This document shows positions 1 to 7,577 of a DNA stretch of 53,116 bases, piece after piece. A program made the position numbers and the translations under genes. Where the stretch lies: contig NZ_PVTP01000017.1 of the NCBI RefSeq assembly GCF_003003285.1, positions 1-53,116 on the forward strand, written 5' to 3'. Origin of the DNA: Yoonia maritima. Lineage in GTDB: Bacteria; Pseudomonadota; Alphaproteobacteria; Rhodobacterales; Rhodobacteraceae. The first letter of the stretch is position 1; the number at the start of each line of letters is the position of its first letter. The notes below the pieces were generated by a model. The model was given only the letters and a program-made list of their open reading frames with translations, was not told the origin of the DNA and did not search any database.

Positions 1-1
1 C

Positions 2-97
2 CCAATGATCACCCACAAGCTCAAGCTCGAAGACATCAACAAAGGCTTCGACCTGATGCACGAAGGAAAATCAATTCGCGCTGTCGTGGAATACTAG
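2..97 (+). CDS. adhI: S-(hydroxymethyl)glutathione dehydrogenase, C-terminal end (partial)
   Basis: Only the last 31 codons are in the window, reading in frame from base 2 to a TAG at 95-97. The tail contains [17 protein letters not shown] and ends in RAVVEY, the typical C-terminus of class III alcohol dehydrogenase / glutathione-dependent formaldehyde dehydrogenase, a zinc enzyme that oxidises S-hydroxymethylglutathione to S-formylglutathione in the cytoplasm. The next gene, fghA, starts 3 nt after this stop and catalyses the following step, so the two are probably co-transcribed. Identity rests on the short tail plus context; other zinc alcohol dehydrogenases share parts of this motif. Confidence 0.85.
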   Translation, partial: PMITHKLKLEDINKGFDLMHEGKSIRAVVEY

Positions 98-100
98 GTC

Positions 101-931
101 GTGGAACTCGTTTCTCGCAACAAATGCTTTGATGGGCAGCAGTCAGTCTACAAACACCAGTCATCGGTGTGCGGGACAGAGATGACCTTTGCGGTCTATC
201 TGCCGCCGCAAGCGCGGACGCAGTCTGTTCCGGTGCTTTGGTATCTGTCTGGACTGACCTGCACCCATGATAATGCAATGACCAAAGGCGGATTTCAGAA
301 ACATGCCGCTGAACATGGCATTGCTTTGGTATTTCCAGATACGTCTCCGCGTGGCGAAGGTGTTGCAGATGACGAAGCCTATGATTTGGGAATGGGCGCC
401 GGGTTCTATGTGAACGCAACGCAAGGCCCGTGGAAGCCGCACTTTCAGATGTACGACTATGTCGTGAGCGAGCTGCGGAGCCTGCTGCAGGGCGCTTTGC
501 CGATCAACGACCGGCATGGGATCACAGGGCATTCAATGGGCGGGCACGGCGCGCTTATCATCGCAATGAGAAACCCAAAGTTGTTTACGTCGCTTTCTGC
601 GTTTTCGCCCATCGTGAACCCAAGTCAATCTGACTGGGGTCGCAAACAGTTTAGCGCCTATCTGGGCGACGATGAATCCACATGGGCCCAATATGATGCT
701 ACAATACTGATGTCTGAACTTGGTTGGCATGGCGACATTCTGATCGACCAAGGTGCTGACGACCAGTTCATCGACTTGTTGCGGCCACAGGCATTTGCAG
801 ATGCCGCGTCACGTCGCCGTCAGCCTTGTGTTTTGCGTACGCATGACGGGCACGATCACAGTTACTTTTTTGTTTCCAGCTTTGCCGAAGATCACGTGAC
901 TTGGCACGCGGAACGGCTTCACGACTACTAG
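101..931 (+). CDS. fghA: S-formylglutathione hydrolase
   Basis: A 276-residue esterase-D family protein that hydrolyses S-formylglutathione to formate and glutathione, the second step of glutathione-dependent formaldehyde detoxification. The nucleophile elbow GHSMGG places the catalytic serine at residue 145; the acid is in GADDQF (about residues 220-221) and the histidine in HDHSYF (about 253). Length is normal for the family and there is no signal peptide. The start is a GTG 3 nt after the upstream stop, which fits translational coupling with the dehydrogenase. Its place directly before cytochrome and xoxF genes links it to methanol-derived formaldehyde. Confidence 0.95.
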   Translation: MELVSRNKCFDGQQSVYKHQSSVCGTEMTFAVYLPPQARTQSVPVLWYLSGLTCTHDNAMTKGGFQKHAAEHGIALVFPDTSPRGEGVADDEAYDLGMGAGFYVNATQGPWKPHFQMYDYVVSELRSLLQGALPINDRHGITGHSMGGHGALIIAMRNPKLFTSLSAFSPIVNPSQSDWGRKQFSAYLGDDESTWAQYDATILMSELGWHGDILIDQGADDQFIDLLRPQAFADAASRRRQPCVLRTHDGHDHSYFFVSSFAEDHVTWHAERLHDY

Positions 932-959
932 TTTCAAAGGGACGAGGAATAGATAGACC

Positions 960-1385
960 ATGAAAACAAGATCACTGATAGGGCTAGCGATTGTCGCAGG
1001 TGTTGCGATGGCCGGCGGTGCATCCGCCGAAAGCCACGCTGAAGAAGTGGCCTTTGAAATAACTGGTGACGCTGCTGCGGGTGAACGCGTCTTTCGCCGC
1101 TGTGCTGCCTGCCATGCCGTTGGTGAGGGTGCCGAGGCAAAAGCCGGACCTGTGTTGAACGGGATCGTTGGTCGTGCGGCCGCTATTGCCGAAGATTTCG
1201 ACTATTCGCCCGCAATGATCGAATTTGCTGCCGCCGAAGAACTGGTGTGGGTGCCAGAGACGCTTGACGCGTTTTTGACCAAGCCACGCGACTACATCGA
1301 AGGCACAAAAATGACGTACGCCGGTTTGCGCAAAGAGGAGGACCGCGCAAACCTAATCGCCTATCTGGCGACATTTTCAGAGTAG
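960..1385 (+). CDS. Periplasmic c-type cytochrome (class I)
   Basis: A 141-residue protein with a signal peptide (about residues 1-23, ending ASA) and one haem-binding motif CAACH at residues 48-52. A methionine in GTKMTY (residue 118) is the likely distal haem ligand. Size and motifs match small class I cytochromes of the c2/c550 type. It lies between fghA and xoxF, the position held by an isocytochrome c gene in related Rhodobacteraceae (established knowledge), so it probably carries electrons from the quinoprotein dehydrogenase system towards an oxidase. The exact partner cannot be settled from sequence. Confidence 0.85.
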   Translation: MKTRSLIGLAIVAGVAMAGGASAESHAEEVAFEITGDAAAGERVFRRCAACHAVGEGAEAKAGPVLNGIVGRAAAIAEDFDYSPAMIEFAAAEELVWVPETLDAFLTKPRDYIEGTKMTYAGLRKEEDRANLIAYLATFSE

Positions 1386-1506
1386 GAGGGACGACTGAAT
1401 GCGAGATACCCATCGGTATTAATGCCCATGGGAACGGCCCGTGAAATCCGGGCGCTGGACGGCAGGGATGGTCGGATCCAGCAATGATACCTTTAGGGAG
1501 GTTACT
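1386..1506. promoter_or_regulatory. Leader region upstream of xoxF
   Basis: This 121-nt stretch separates the cytochrome stop from the preferred xoxF start. It ends with a strong ribosome-binding site, AGGGAGG at about 1495-1501, five bases before the ATG at 1507. An in-frame GTG at 1441 would add 22 residues ahead of a clean signal peptide, so 1507 is preferred. No obvious promoter boxes were recognised. Confidence 0.4.
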
Positions 1507-3309
1507 ATGAGGAAGACAAAATATTTAGCCGCGGCTTTACTTCTAAGCTCGACGGTCATGGCGTCAGCAAATGATGAGCTGATGAGCTTGATGGATGATC
1601 CTAATCAATGGGCTATCCAGACTGGCGATTACGCGAACCAGCGCTATTCGGAACTGGATCAGATTAATAAAGACAACGTTGGTGATCTGCAGGTCGCATG
1701 GACATTCTCGACAGGTGTTCTGCGTGGCCACGAGGGTTCACCATTGGTGATCGGGGATGTGATGTATGTTCACACGCCTTTCCCGAACATCGTCTATGCG
1801 CTTGATCTGACCGATGAAGGCAAGATCATCTGGAAATACGAACCCAAGCAAGACCCAGATGTTATTCCGGTTATGTGCTGTGACACGGTTAACCGTGGTG
1901 TGGCTTATGCGGATGGCAAGATCTTCTTGCACCAGGCGGATACCACTGTTGTTGCTTTGAATGCAGACACCGGTGCGGTCGAATGGAGCGTCATGAACGG
2001 TGATGCAGCCGTTGGTGAAACCAACACCGCAACAGTTCTGCCAGTTGGTGACAAGATCATCGTTGGTATTTCCGGTGGTGAATTTGGTGTGCGCGGTTCT
2101 GTGACAGCGTATAACATTGCGGACGGCAGCCAAGCGTGGCGCGCCTATTCAATGGGTCCAGACAGCGACATCCTTGTTGATCCAGAGATGACAACCCATC
2201 TGGGTACACCTGTTGGCGTCGATTCCGGTCTTAATACTTGGGAAGGTGATCAGTGGAAAATCGGTGGCGGCACCACATGGGGCTGGTACTCGTATGATCC
2301 AGATGAAAACCTTGTCTACTATGGCACAGGTAACCCATCCACATGGAACCCTGCGCAGCGTCCGGGTGACAACCGTTGGTCTATGACCATCATGGCACGC
2401 GATGCTGACACAGGCATGGCCAAGTGGTTCTATCAGATGACTCCTCACGATGAGTGGGATTTTGATGGCATCAACGAGATGATCCTGACCGACCAAGAGA
2501 TCGACGGTGTTGAGCGCAAGCTGCTGACACACTTCGACCGTAACGGTCTGGGTTATACGCTTGATCGTATCACTGGCGAACTGCTGGTCGCTGAAAAGTT
2601 CGATCCCGCCGTTAACTGGACAACGGGTGTGGATATGGACCCCAACTCTGATACCTACGGGCGTCCAGCTGTTGTGGCCGAATACTCCACTGAACAAAAC
2701 GGCGAAGATGTGAACTCTACTGGCATCTGTCCTGCGGCTCTTGGTTCAAAAGACCAACAACCAGCGGCCTATTCACCTGAAACCGAACTGTTCTATGTTC
2801 CAACAAACCACGTTTGCATGGACTACGAACCATTCCGGGTGAGCTATACTGCCGGTCAACCATATGTAGGTGCGACGCTTGCGATGTATCCTGCTCCTGA
2901 CAGCCACGGTGGTATGGGTAACTTTATCGCTTGGGACAACACAGCAGGCGAAATCGTCTGGTCACTGCCAGAGCAGTTCTCTGTATGGTCTGGTGCGCTG
3001 GCAACAGCTGGTGACGTGGTGTTCTACGGTACACTGGAAGGTTACCTGAAAGCTGTCGACGCTGCGACCGGTGAAGAGCTTTATAAGTTCAAAACACCAT
3101 CAGGCATCATCGGTAACGTGATGACCTATACCCAAGGCGGAAAGCAATACGTTGCGATCCTGTCAGGTATTGGGGGCTGGGCTGGTATCGGTCTAGCGGC
3201 TGGTCTGACCAACCCGAACGATGGTCTTGGTGCTGTGGGTGGTTATGCCGCGCTTAGCGATTACACCGCTCTTGGTGGTCAAATGACAGTCTTTGCACTG
3301 CCTGACTAA
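1507..3309 (+). CDS. xoxF: Lanthanide-dependent (XoxF-type) PQQ methanol dehydrogenase
   Basis: A 600-residue periplasmic quinoprotein with a signal peptide (about residues 1-21). Adjacent cysteines 124-125 (VMCCDT) form the unusual vicinal disulfide over the PQQ ring. The active-site segment [10 protein letters not shown] carries the catalytic Asp318 and a second Asp at 320; MxaF-type calcium enzymes have alanine at the second position, while XoxF enzymes use this aspartate to bind a lanthanide (established knowledge). Hence XoxF rather than MxaF. Repeated beta-propeller W motifs run through the protein. It oxidises methanol (possibly also other alcohols or formaldehyde) and passes electrons to the cytochrome encoded next. 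Neighbouring xoxJ and the CW-motif gene support this. Confidence 0.96.
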   Translation: MRKTKYLAAALLLSSTVMASANDELMSLMDDPNQWAIQTGDYANQRYSELDQINKDNVGDLQVAWTFSTGVLRGHEGSPLVIGDVMYVHTPFPNIVYALDLTDEGKIIWKYEPKQDPDVIPVMCCDTVNRGVAYADGKIFLHQADTTVVALNADTGAVEWSVMNGDAAVGETNTATVLPVGDKIIVGISGGEFGVRGSVTAYNIADGSQAWRAYSMGPDSDILVDPEMTTHLGTPVGVDSGLNTWEGDQWKIGGGTTWGWYSYDPDENLVYYGTGNPSTWNPAQRPGDNRWSMTIMARDADTGMAKWFYQMTPHDEWDFDGINEMILTDQEIDGVERKLLTHFDRNGLGYTLDRITGELLVAEKFDPAVNWTTGVDMDPNSDTYGRPAVVAEYSTEQNGEDVNSTGICPAALGSKDQQPAAYSPETELFYVPTNHVCMDYEPFRVSYTAGQPYVGATLAMYPAPDSHGGMGNFIAWDNTAGEIVWSLPEQFSVWSGALATAGDVVFYGTLEGYLKAVDAATGEELYKFKTPSGIIGNVMTYTQGGKQYVAILSGIGGWAGIGLAAGLTNPNDGLGAVGGYAALSDYTALGGQMTVFALPD

Positions 3310-3329
3310 AGGTACGCAAAGTTGAACAT

Positions 3330-3362
3330 GGACCGGCGCAACCACACGGCCTGCGCCGGTCC
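3330..3362 (+). other. Intergenic hairpin between xoxF and its cytochrome gene
   Basis: A perfect 11-bp inverted repeat (GGACCGGCGCA at 3330-3340 and TGCGCCGGTCC at 3352-3362) with an 11-nt loop sits between xoxF and the cytochrome gene. No T-run follows, so it is unlikely to be a full terminator. It may protect the xoxF mRNA 3' end or reduce read-through, giving more XoxF than cytochrome; that role is inference. Confidence 0.6.
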
Positions 3363-3391
3363 GCTTGCTCAGATTTAGAGGTCAGAAACTA

Positions 3392-3907
3392 ATGCGCAAC
3401 TTCGCACTCACGCTGGGAACTGCAGCCCTTATGTCAGTCGGTCAGGCGACATTCGCCCAAGACGATATGACAAACATCGACGCCGCCTATAGTGAAGACG
3501 GGCGCTACTATACCGAAGAAGATATCCCGACCTTCAACATTACTGAGGATGGTACCATTGATTGGCTGACCTATTCAGGCTTCCGTCGCTATCATTCTGA
3601 ATGCCACGTATGTCACGGGCCAGAAGGCGAAGGGTCCAGCTATGCACCCGCACTTAAGAACTCGGCGATCGAAATGGACTATTACGATTTTGTGGATGTC
3701 GTGGTGAACGGACGCCAGCGCATCAACGCTGCCGAAAACTCGGTCATGCCAGCGTTTGGTGATAACCCAAATGTCATGTGCTACCTTGATGATATCTACG
3801 TCTATCTCAAGGCGCGCGGAGTCGAGGCCGTTCCACGCGGACGCCCCGGAGCCAAAGAAGCAAAGTCCGACGTAATTCGCGAGGACGAGAATGCGTGTTT
3901 GGGCTAA
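3392..3907 (+). CDS. c-type cytochrome partner of XoxF (c-553i/XoxG-like)
   Basis: A 171-residue protein with a signal peptide ending around residue 22 (TFAQ) and one haem motif CHVCH at residues 71-75. A methionine in SVMPAF (residue 119) is the probable sixth ligand. Extra cysteines at 130 and 169 could form a disulfide. The position directly after xoxF and before xoxJ is that of the dedicated electron acceptor of XoxF (cytochrome c-553i/CycB or XoxG). The ATG at 3392 is preferred over an upstream in-frame start at 3365 because it gives a clean signal peptide. The 3' end overlaps xoxJ by 17 nt. Confidence 0.88.
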   Translation: MRNFALTLGTAALMSVGQATFAQDDMTNIDAAYSEDGRYYTEEDIPTFNITEDGTIDWLTYSGFRRYHSECHVCHGPEGEGSSYAPALKNSAIEMDYYDFVDVVVNGRQRINAAENSVMPAFGDNPNVMCYLDDIYVYLKARGVEAVPRGRPGAKEAKSDVIREDENACLG

Positions 3908-4721
3908 AAGCCTTTTGGTCATAGGTATTGCGCTGTGCGGTCTAACTGCTCAGGCGCAAACCTCTGATCTTGTGTCCAAGACGGCCTTTCGGGTTTGCGC
4001 TGACCCGGCAAACGCACCCATGTCTGATCGCGATGAAAATGGGTTCGAAAACAGGCTGGCGGAACTCTTCGCGGCCCAGCTCGAGCTTCCGGTTCAATAT
4101 GAATGGTATCCGATGTCCACGGGTTTTATTCGCAATACTTTGCGTGCGAACAAATGCGACGTTGTGATCGGATATGCGCAAGGGCACGAAATGGTGTTGA
4201 ACACCAACCACTATTTTACCTCCGCGTATACTCTGGTCACAAAACGAGATGGCGCGATTGCTGATGTCGACACTTTGTCAGATGCGCGACTTCAGGGGCT
4301 GCATCTGGGCGTCGTCGCCGGTTCGCCCCCTGCGACACATCTTGCGCGTAATGGGCTGATCGCTGATGCGCGGGCATACAATCTGGTTGTCGACCGGCGT
4401 CATGAATCCCCGATCCCCGATATGCTGAATGACCTGAACACAGGAGAGATAGACGGCGCGTTGATCTGGGGGCCAATTGCCGGACCACTGGTCAAGGCCG
4501 ATTACCCAGACCTTCAAGTCACACCGCTGGTCAAAGAAACGATGCCGCCGCGTTTGTTCTTTCGTATCACAATGGGTGTGCGACAGGGTGAAAAGGTATG
4601 GCAGCGACAACTGAATTCGCTCATCCGGCGCAATCAGACTGAAATCAATACTATCCTGAGTGATGCTGGTGTCCCTCTCATCAACGATATGGGTACCGGT
4701 CTGTTGGAACTGGAACAATGA
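3891..4721 (+). CDS. xoxJ: XoxJ-type periplasmic binding protein
   Basis: A 276-residue protein with a signal peptide (about 1-22, AQA) followed by a type 2 periplasmic-binding fold: FRVCADPANAPMS near the start, then CDVVIGY and a long C-terminal lobe. This is the quinoprotein-dehydrogenase-associated solute-binding-protein family (MxaJ/XoxJ), thought to help mature or activate the methanol dehydrogenase rather than import a solute. It overlaps the preceding cytochrome gene by 17 nt and its stop overlaps the next start (ATGA), so it is in one operon with xoxF. Confidence 0.9.
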   Translation: MRVWAKSLLVIGIALCGLTAQAQTSDLVSKTAFRVCADPANAPMSDRDENGFENRLAELFAAQLELPVQYEWYPMSTGFIRNTLRANKCDVVIGYAQGHEMVLNTNHYFTSAYTLVTKRDGAIADVDTLSDARLQGLHLGVVAGSPPATHLARNGLIADARAYNLVVDRRHESPIPDMLNDLNTGEIDGALIWGPIAGPLVKADYPDLQVTPLVKETMPPRLFFRITMGVRQGEKVWQRQLNSLIRRNQTEINTILSDAGVPLINDMGTGLLELEQ

Positions 4722-5275
4722 TGCGCGCAGGAGCATTTGCATTCTTGCTGATGCTACCAGCGCCAAGCATCGCCGAAACAGTGCCAGAGCCCGATAGCTA
4801 TCGGATGGAGCAATACCGCGCGCCGGTTCCCAATACACTGACCGGTGCGACAGTCGTTGATGTTGACGTGGCCCACGCATTGTGGTTGACAGGGCATGCG
4901 GTGTTTATCGATGTGTTGCCGCGTGCACCAAAGCCAGCCGAGTTACCAAAAGACACCGTCTGGCGCGAACAGCCCAGATTATCGATACCCGGTGCGATAT
5001 GGTTGCCAAACGTCGGCTACGGGCAACTCGCGCAAGTCAGTGTCGGCTATTTCGAAGCCGAGATGGCGCAGGCGACAAACAGTGACCCCAAAGCGCCAGT
5101 GGTGTTTTTTTGCCTCAGCGAATGTTGGATGTCTTGGAACGCTGCGAAGCGCGCGGTCACCGAATTGGGTTACAAACACGTCTACTGGTTTCCGGATGGC
5201 ACCGACGGGTGGGGCAAGGCAAACCACCCCACCGAAGAGATATTCCCTGTCCCCGGATTTGGAGCGCGGGAATAA
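4718..5275 (+). CDS. PQQ-dependent catabolism-associated CW-motif (rhodanese-like) protein
   Basis: A 185-residue exported protein (signal peptide about 1-19) whose second half is rhodanese-like, with FFCLSECWMSWNAA carrying a Cys-x3-Cys-Trp motif near residue 135. This matches the family named for association with PQQ-dependent catabolism and a CXXCW motif; here I count three residues between the cysteines. The start ATG overlaps the xoxJ stop by 4 nt. Its molecular role is not known; the linkage suggests assembly or redox maintenance of the periplasmic quinoprotein/cytochrome system. Confidence 0.85.
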   Translation: MMRAGAFAFLLMLPAPSIAETVPEPDSYRMEQYRAPVPNTLTGATVVDVDVAHALWLTGHAVFIDVLPRAPKPAELPKDTVWREQPRLSIPGAIWLPNVGYGQLAQVSVGYFEAEMAQATNSDPKAPVVFFCLSECWMSWNAAKRAVTELGYKHVYWFPDGTDGWGKANHPTEEIFPVPGFGARE

Positions 5276-5310
5276 CGCATCAAGAGACCCCGCGCGTCAT
5301 TCCGATATGA

Positions 5311-6699
5311 TCATACCTTATCGGGAAAAGTTGGTTCGCCGGACCAGCAAGGAACCGCAAGCTTTTCGTCGTCTACGCCAATTTCGTGGGACTGGGCGAT
5401 CAGCCATGTCTTAGCGCCAACTCCTGTCGATAGCGTGCTGCGGCCAGTGGATTTCGCCAACGACAAGAACCCTGCAATCAGGGCCGAGGCCGCGGATGTC
5501 CCGCCGAACCTGCTGAAGTAAGACCCAAATTCGCGCATGGTGTTGTTAAGAGACGCGCTTTGATAGGGGCTGCCAGAATAACCGGCAGGGCCGGGCACGT
5601 CAGTGCTGATCACATCATAGCTGGAAAACATGTGGTTACTATTATTGGCAGGGACGCCTGTTGGATCGTAATCTGGGCTTTGTTCGTCCAAACGCACTTC
5701 GTTACGGTCAAAGACTTCGGCGTCGTTGCTCGGAGCAAAAACAGTAATATTCCGACTACCTGAATAGCTGCTGCGATGCCCCTTTGCATTGATTGCACCG
5801 ACAGAAATAATTCCGTTGTGTTCGGATGCCAAATTTGCGGGATAAATTGCGTTGTCTTCATTCGAATTCCCAGCGGCACATACCACCGGGCGGGCTTGGG
5901 ACACGTTTTCAATAAGTTGGGCAAGTTCAGACCAAGCATTGTTATCGTCAACGTCGCTTGAGACTTGCCGCACCAGATCATTGAGCGCGACACCGTCGAC
6001 AGTGTGATCACCCAGCTCTGGCACAGTGCGCGTTGGGTCCGCGATATTGCGCGGGAAAAGCACAACGTCTGCGTCGATTAAGTCCGCATACAAAAATGCC
6101 AAGATCAGGCCTTCGGGGTTGGGATCAAAATTTGTAGAGATTTGAACAATCTCACACATCGGATCAACACCAGAGTAAGGAAGCGCGATTGGTATGGCAT
6201 GACCCGTTGTTAAGGTCTGGGTCGACACACAAGGGCGCGCGCCAACCAGCCCGGAAATGCTTGTTCCATGGTTTGAAAACGACGGCGAAACGCAAGGCTG
6301 AACCATATCCGCGTGGGGTTTCGATCCGTGCGAAAGGCGGTCAATGAATTCTGCCAATAAGCGAACGGAATGTGGCAATCCGTCTGCGATATTCGTTGCC
6401 CAGTTTAGCTCTAAGTCACCGATGGATTCTTGATTTGCTGGCAAATATGGAAATGAACCCAGTCGCGCAGAAAACAGATCCAAAGACAGTTCGGTGTTTA
6501 TCGCCCCGACAAGATTTGGGTGATCAATGGCGGCCGATGTATCAATCACGGCAATCCGTGTCGGTTTGGATTGTTGGGTCGCGCGCCATCCATTTGGAGC
6601 ATTGTTTTCGCCAAGCACGCCCAACGTTTTCAGGTGCCATAACGCATCATACTGAGGATAGATTTCTGTACCAGTCAGTTGTGTTTCAATTTTTGTCAT
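5311..6699 (-). CDS. Subtilisin-like (S8) serine peptidase, no signal peptide
   Basis: A 462-residue peptidase of family S8. The triad is visible: Asp53 in IAVIDTS, His144 in NHGTS, Ser402 in GGTSAA, with the oxyanion Asn278 in AAGNSN. No signal peptide or membrane segment is evident, so a cytoplasmic location is suggested. The ATG at 6699 starts 2 nt after the stop of the PAP2-type gene, so the two are translationally coupled; an upstream in-frame ATG at 6744 lies inside that gene. An Asp-rich insertion separates His and Ser. The substrate is unknown. A second S8 peptidase gene lies at 10350-11987. Confidence 0.88.
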   Translation of the reverse strand: MTKIETQLTGTEIYPQYDALWHLKTLGVLGENNAPNGWRATQQSKPTRIAVIDTSAAIDHPNLVGAINTELSLDLFSARLGSFPYLPANQESIGDLELNWATNIADGLPHSVRLLAEFIDRLSHGSKPHADMVQPCVSPSFSNHGTSISGLVGARPCVSTQTLTTGHAIPIALPYSGVDPMCEIVQISTNFDPNPEGLILAFLYADLIDADVVLFPRNIADPTRTVPELGDHTVDGVALNDLVRQVSSDVDDNNAWSELAQLIENVSQARPVVCAAGNSNEDNAIYPANLASEHNGIISVGAINAKGHRSSYSGSRNITVFAPSNDAEVFDRNEVRLDEQSPDYDPTGVPANNSNHMFSSYDVISTDVPGPAGYSGSPYQSASLNNTMREFGSYFSRFGGTSAASALIAGFLSLAKSTGRSTLSTGVGAKTWLIAQSHEIGVDDEKLAVPCWSGEPTFPDKV

Positions 6700-6701
6700 T
6701 T

Positions 6702-7568
6702 CTAAATCCACTCTTGTAGTGCAGAGAGCATTTGGGCTTTGCACACTTTCTCCATCACCGGCGTCACCATGCGCGCCAATCTATAGCCAGCATCGGTATC
6801 GGACGCGTAGTGCAGGCCTGCCCACTCTCGATTTTCGGCGATCCTTCGTGCGCTATTGAATAACTCCGAGCTTGCCGGATGTTCGGGCAGCATTCGCGAA
6901 AACAAAAATGCGATGGAAAATGACTGAAACGCGTGGTTTGACGGATACGACTGATGTGGTGGGTTTGGTAACACGGGCCGAAGGCGCGGTTCGATCTGGT
7001 TCGGGCGCAGAACGCGGTAACGGTCTTTATAGCGTAATCCAATTTCGTCAGTTAGTACTAAGACGAGGTGGAATAAATGCTCTGTTGCCTCGTATCCACC
7101 GACGTTTTCGATACCAAGAGGACGCAGATACCCAGATAGCTCAATCTCGGCTTCTCTGAAAATTTCGTCTCGACGTAGTTGCTCGGGCGTTGTCTTGAGC
7201 AGGTGTTGTTTGGTCAGCAGGTCAATTGCTTCGCGGCGCAATTGTTCGGGGGCAGGCGGCAATGGAATAGGTAGGTTGTTCCATTCATTGATGAGCGAAT
7301 GTAGCTTTTCACGTTCCTTCCAAGGTTCCTGCAACGTACCGCCCACAACAGTTTCAAGAGACCGGTTTCTATTCCGATTACGATTTCTATTACGATTGCG
7401 GTTCCTGTTTCGGTTCCGATTGCGGTTCAGTGCCAGCAGTGACAACGCCCCGCCGGCAGTCGCGGCCGTGGCTAAGTCGGCCATAGGTTGTGCAGTATCT
7501 TCGTTCAATCGCAACCCAGTTGGCGTGACCGTAAAGCTATTACTTGTCAGAATTTGATGAATATCCAA
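6702..7568 (-). CDS. PAP2-superfamily (haloperoxidase-like) protein with (Asn-Arg)11 tract
   Basis: A 288-residue protein whose C-terminal half carries the three PAP2 acid phosphatase/vanadium haloperoxidase motifs: K181-x6-RP, PSNH at 209-212, and R247-x5-H253-x3-D257. The phosphate-site residues are therefore intact. The front part is unusual: residues 48-69 are eleven consecutive Asn-Arg pairs. The start is a TTG at 7568, chosen because AGGAGA (7574-7579), overlapping the upstream stop, lies 5 nt before it. No clear membrane helices, so more like soluble haloperoxidase-like members than lipid phosphatases. It lies between the SARP-like regulator and an S8 peptidase on one transcript. Confidence 0.82.
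   Translation of the reverse strand: MDIHQILTSNSFTVTPTGLRLNEDTAQPMADLATAATAGGALSLLALNRNRNRNRNRNRNRNRNRNRNRSLETVVGGTLQEPWKEREKLHSLINEWNNLPIPLPPAPEQLRREAIDLLTKQHLLKTTPEQLRRDEIFREAEIELSGYLRPLGIENVGGYEATEHLFHLVLVLTDEIGLRYKDRYRVLRPNQIEPRLRPVLPNPPHQSYPSNHAFQSFSIAFLFSRMLPEHPASSELFNSARRIAENREWAGLHYASDTDAGYRLARMVTPVMEKVCKAQMLSALQEWI
7362..7427 (-). repeat. Hexanucleotide-scale coding repeat, eleven Asn-Arg codon pairs
   Basis: Eleven AAY-Arg codon pairs run without interruption. All six arginine codons occur (CGC, CGG, CGA, CGT, AGA, AGG) and both asparagine codons, so the DNA repeat is imperfect while the peptide repeat is perfect. Confidence 0.95.
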
Positions 7569-7577
7569 AGTGTTCTC

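Noticed and set aside
1441..1506. GTG at 1441 as the xoxF start
   Set aside because: The ATG at 1507 has a strong ribosome-binding site and gives a clean signal peptide; the upstream extension has neither.
7362..7427. The repetitive tract as a CRISPR-like or non-coding tandem repeat
   Set aside because: The unit is a hexamer-scale codon pair within an intact reading frame with PAP2 motifs; there are no spacers.
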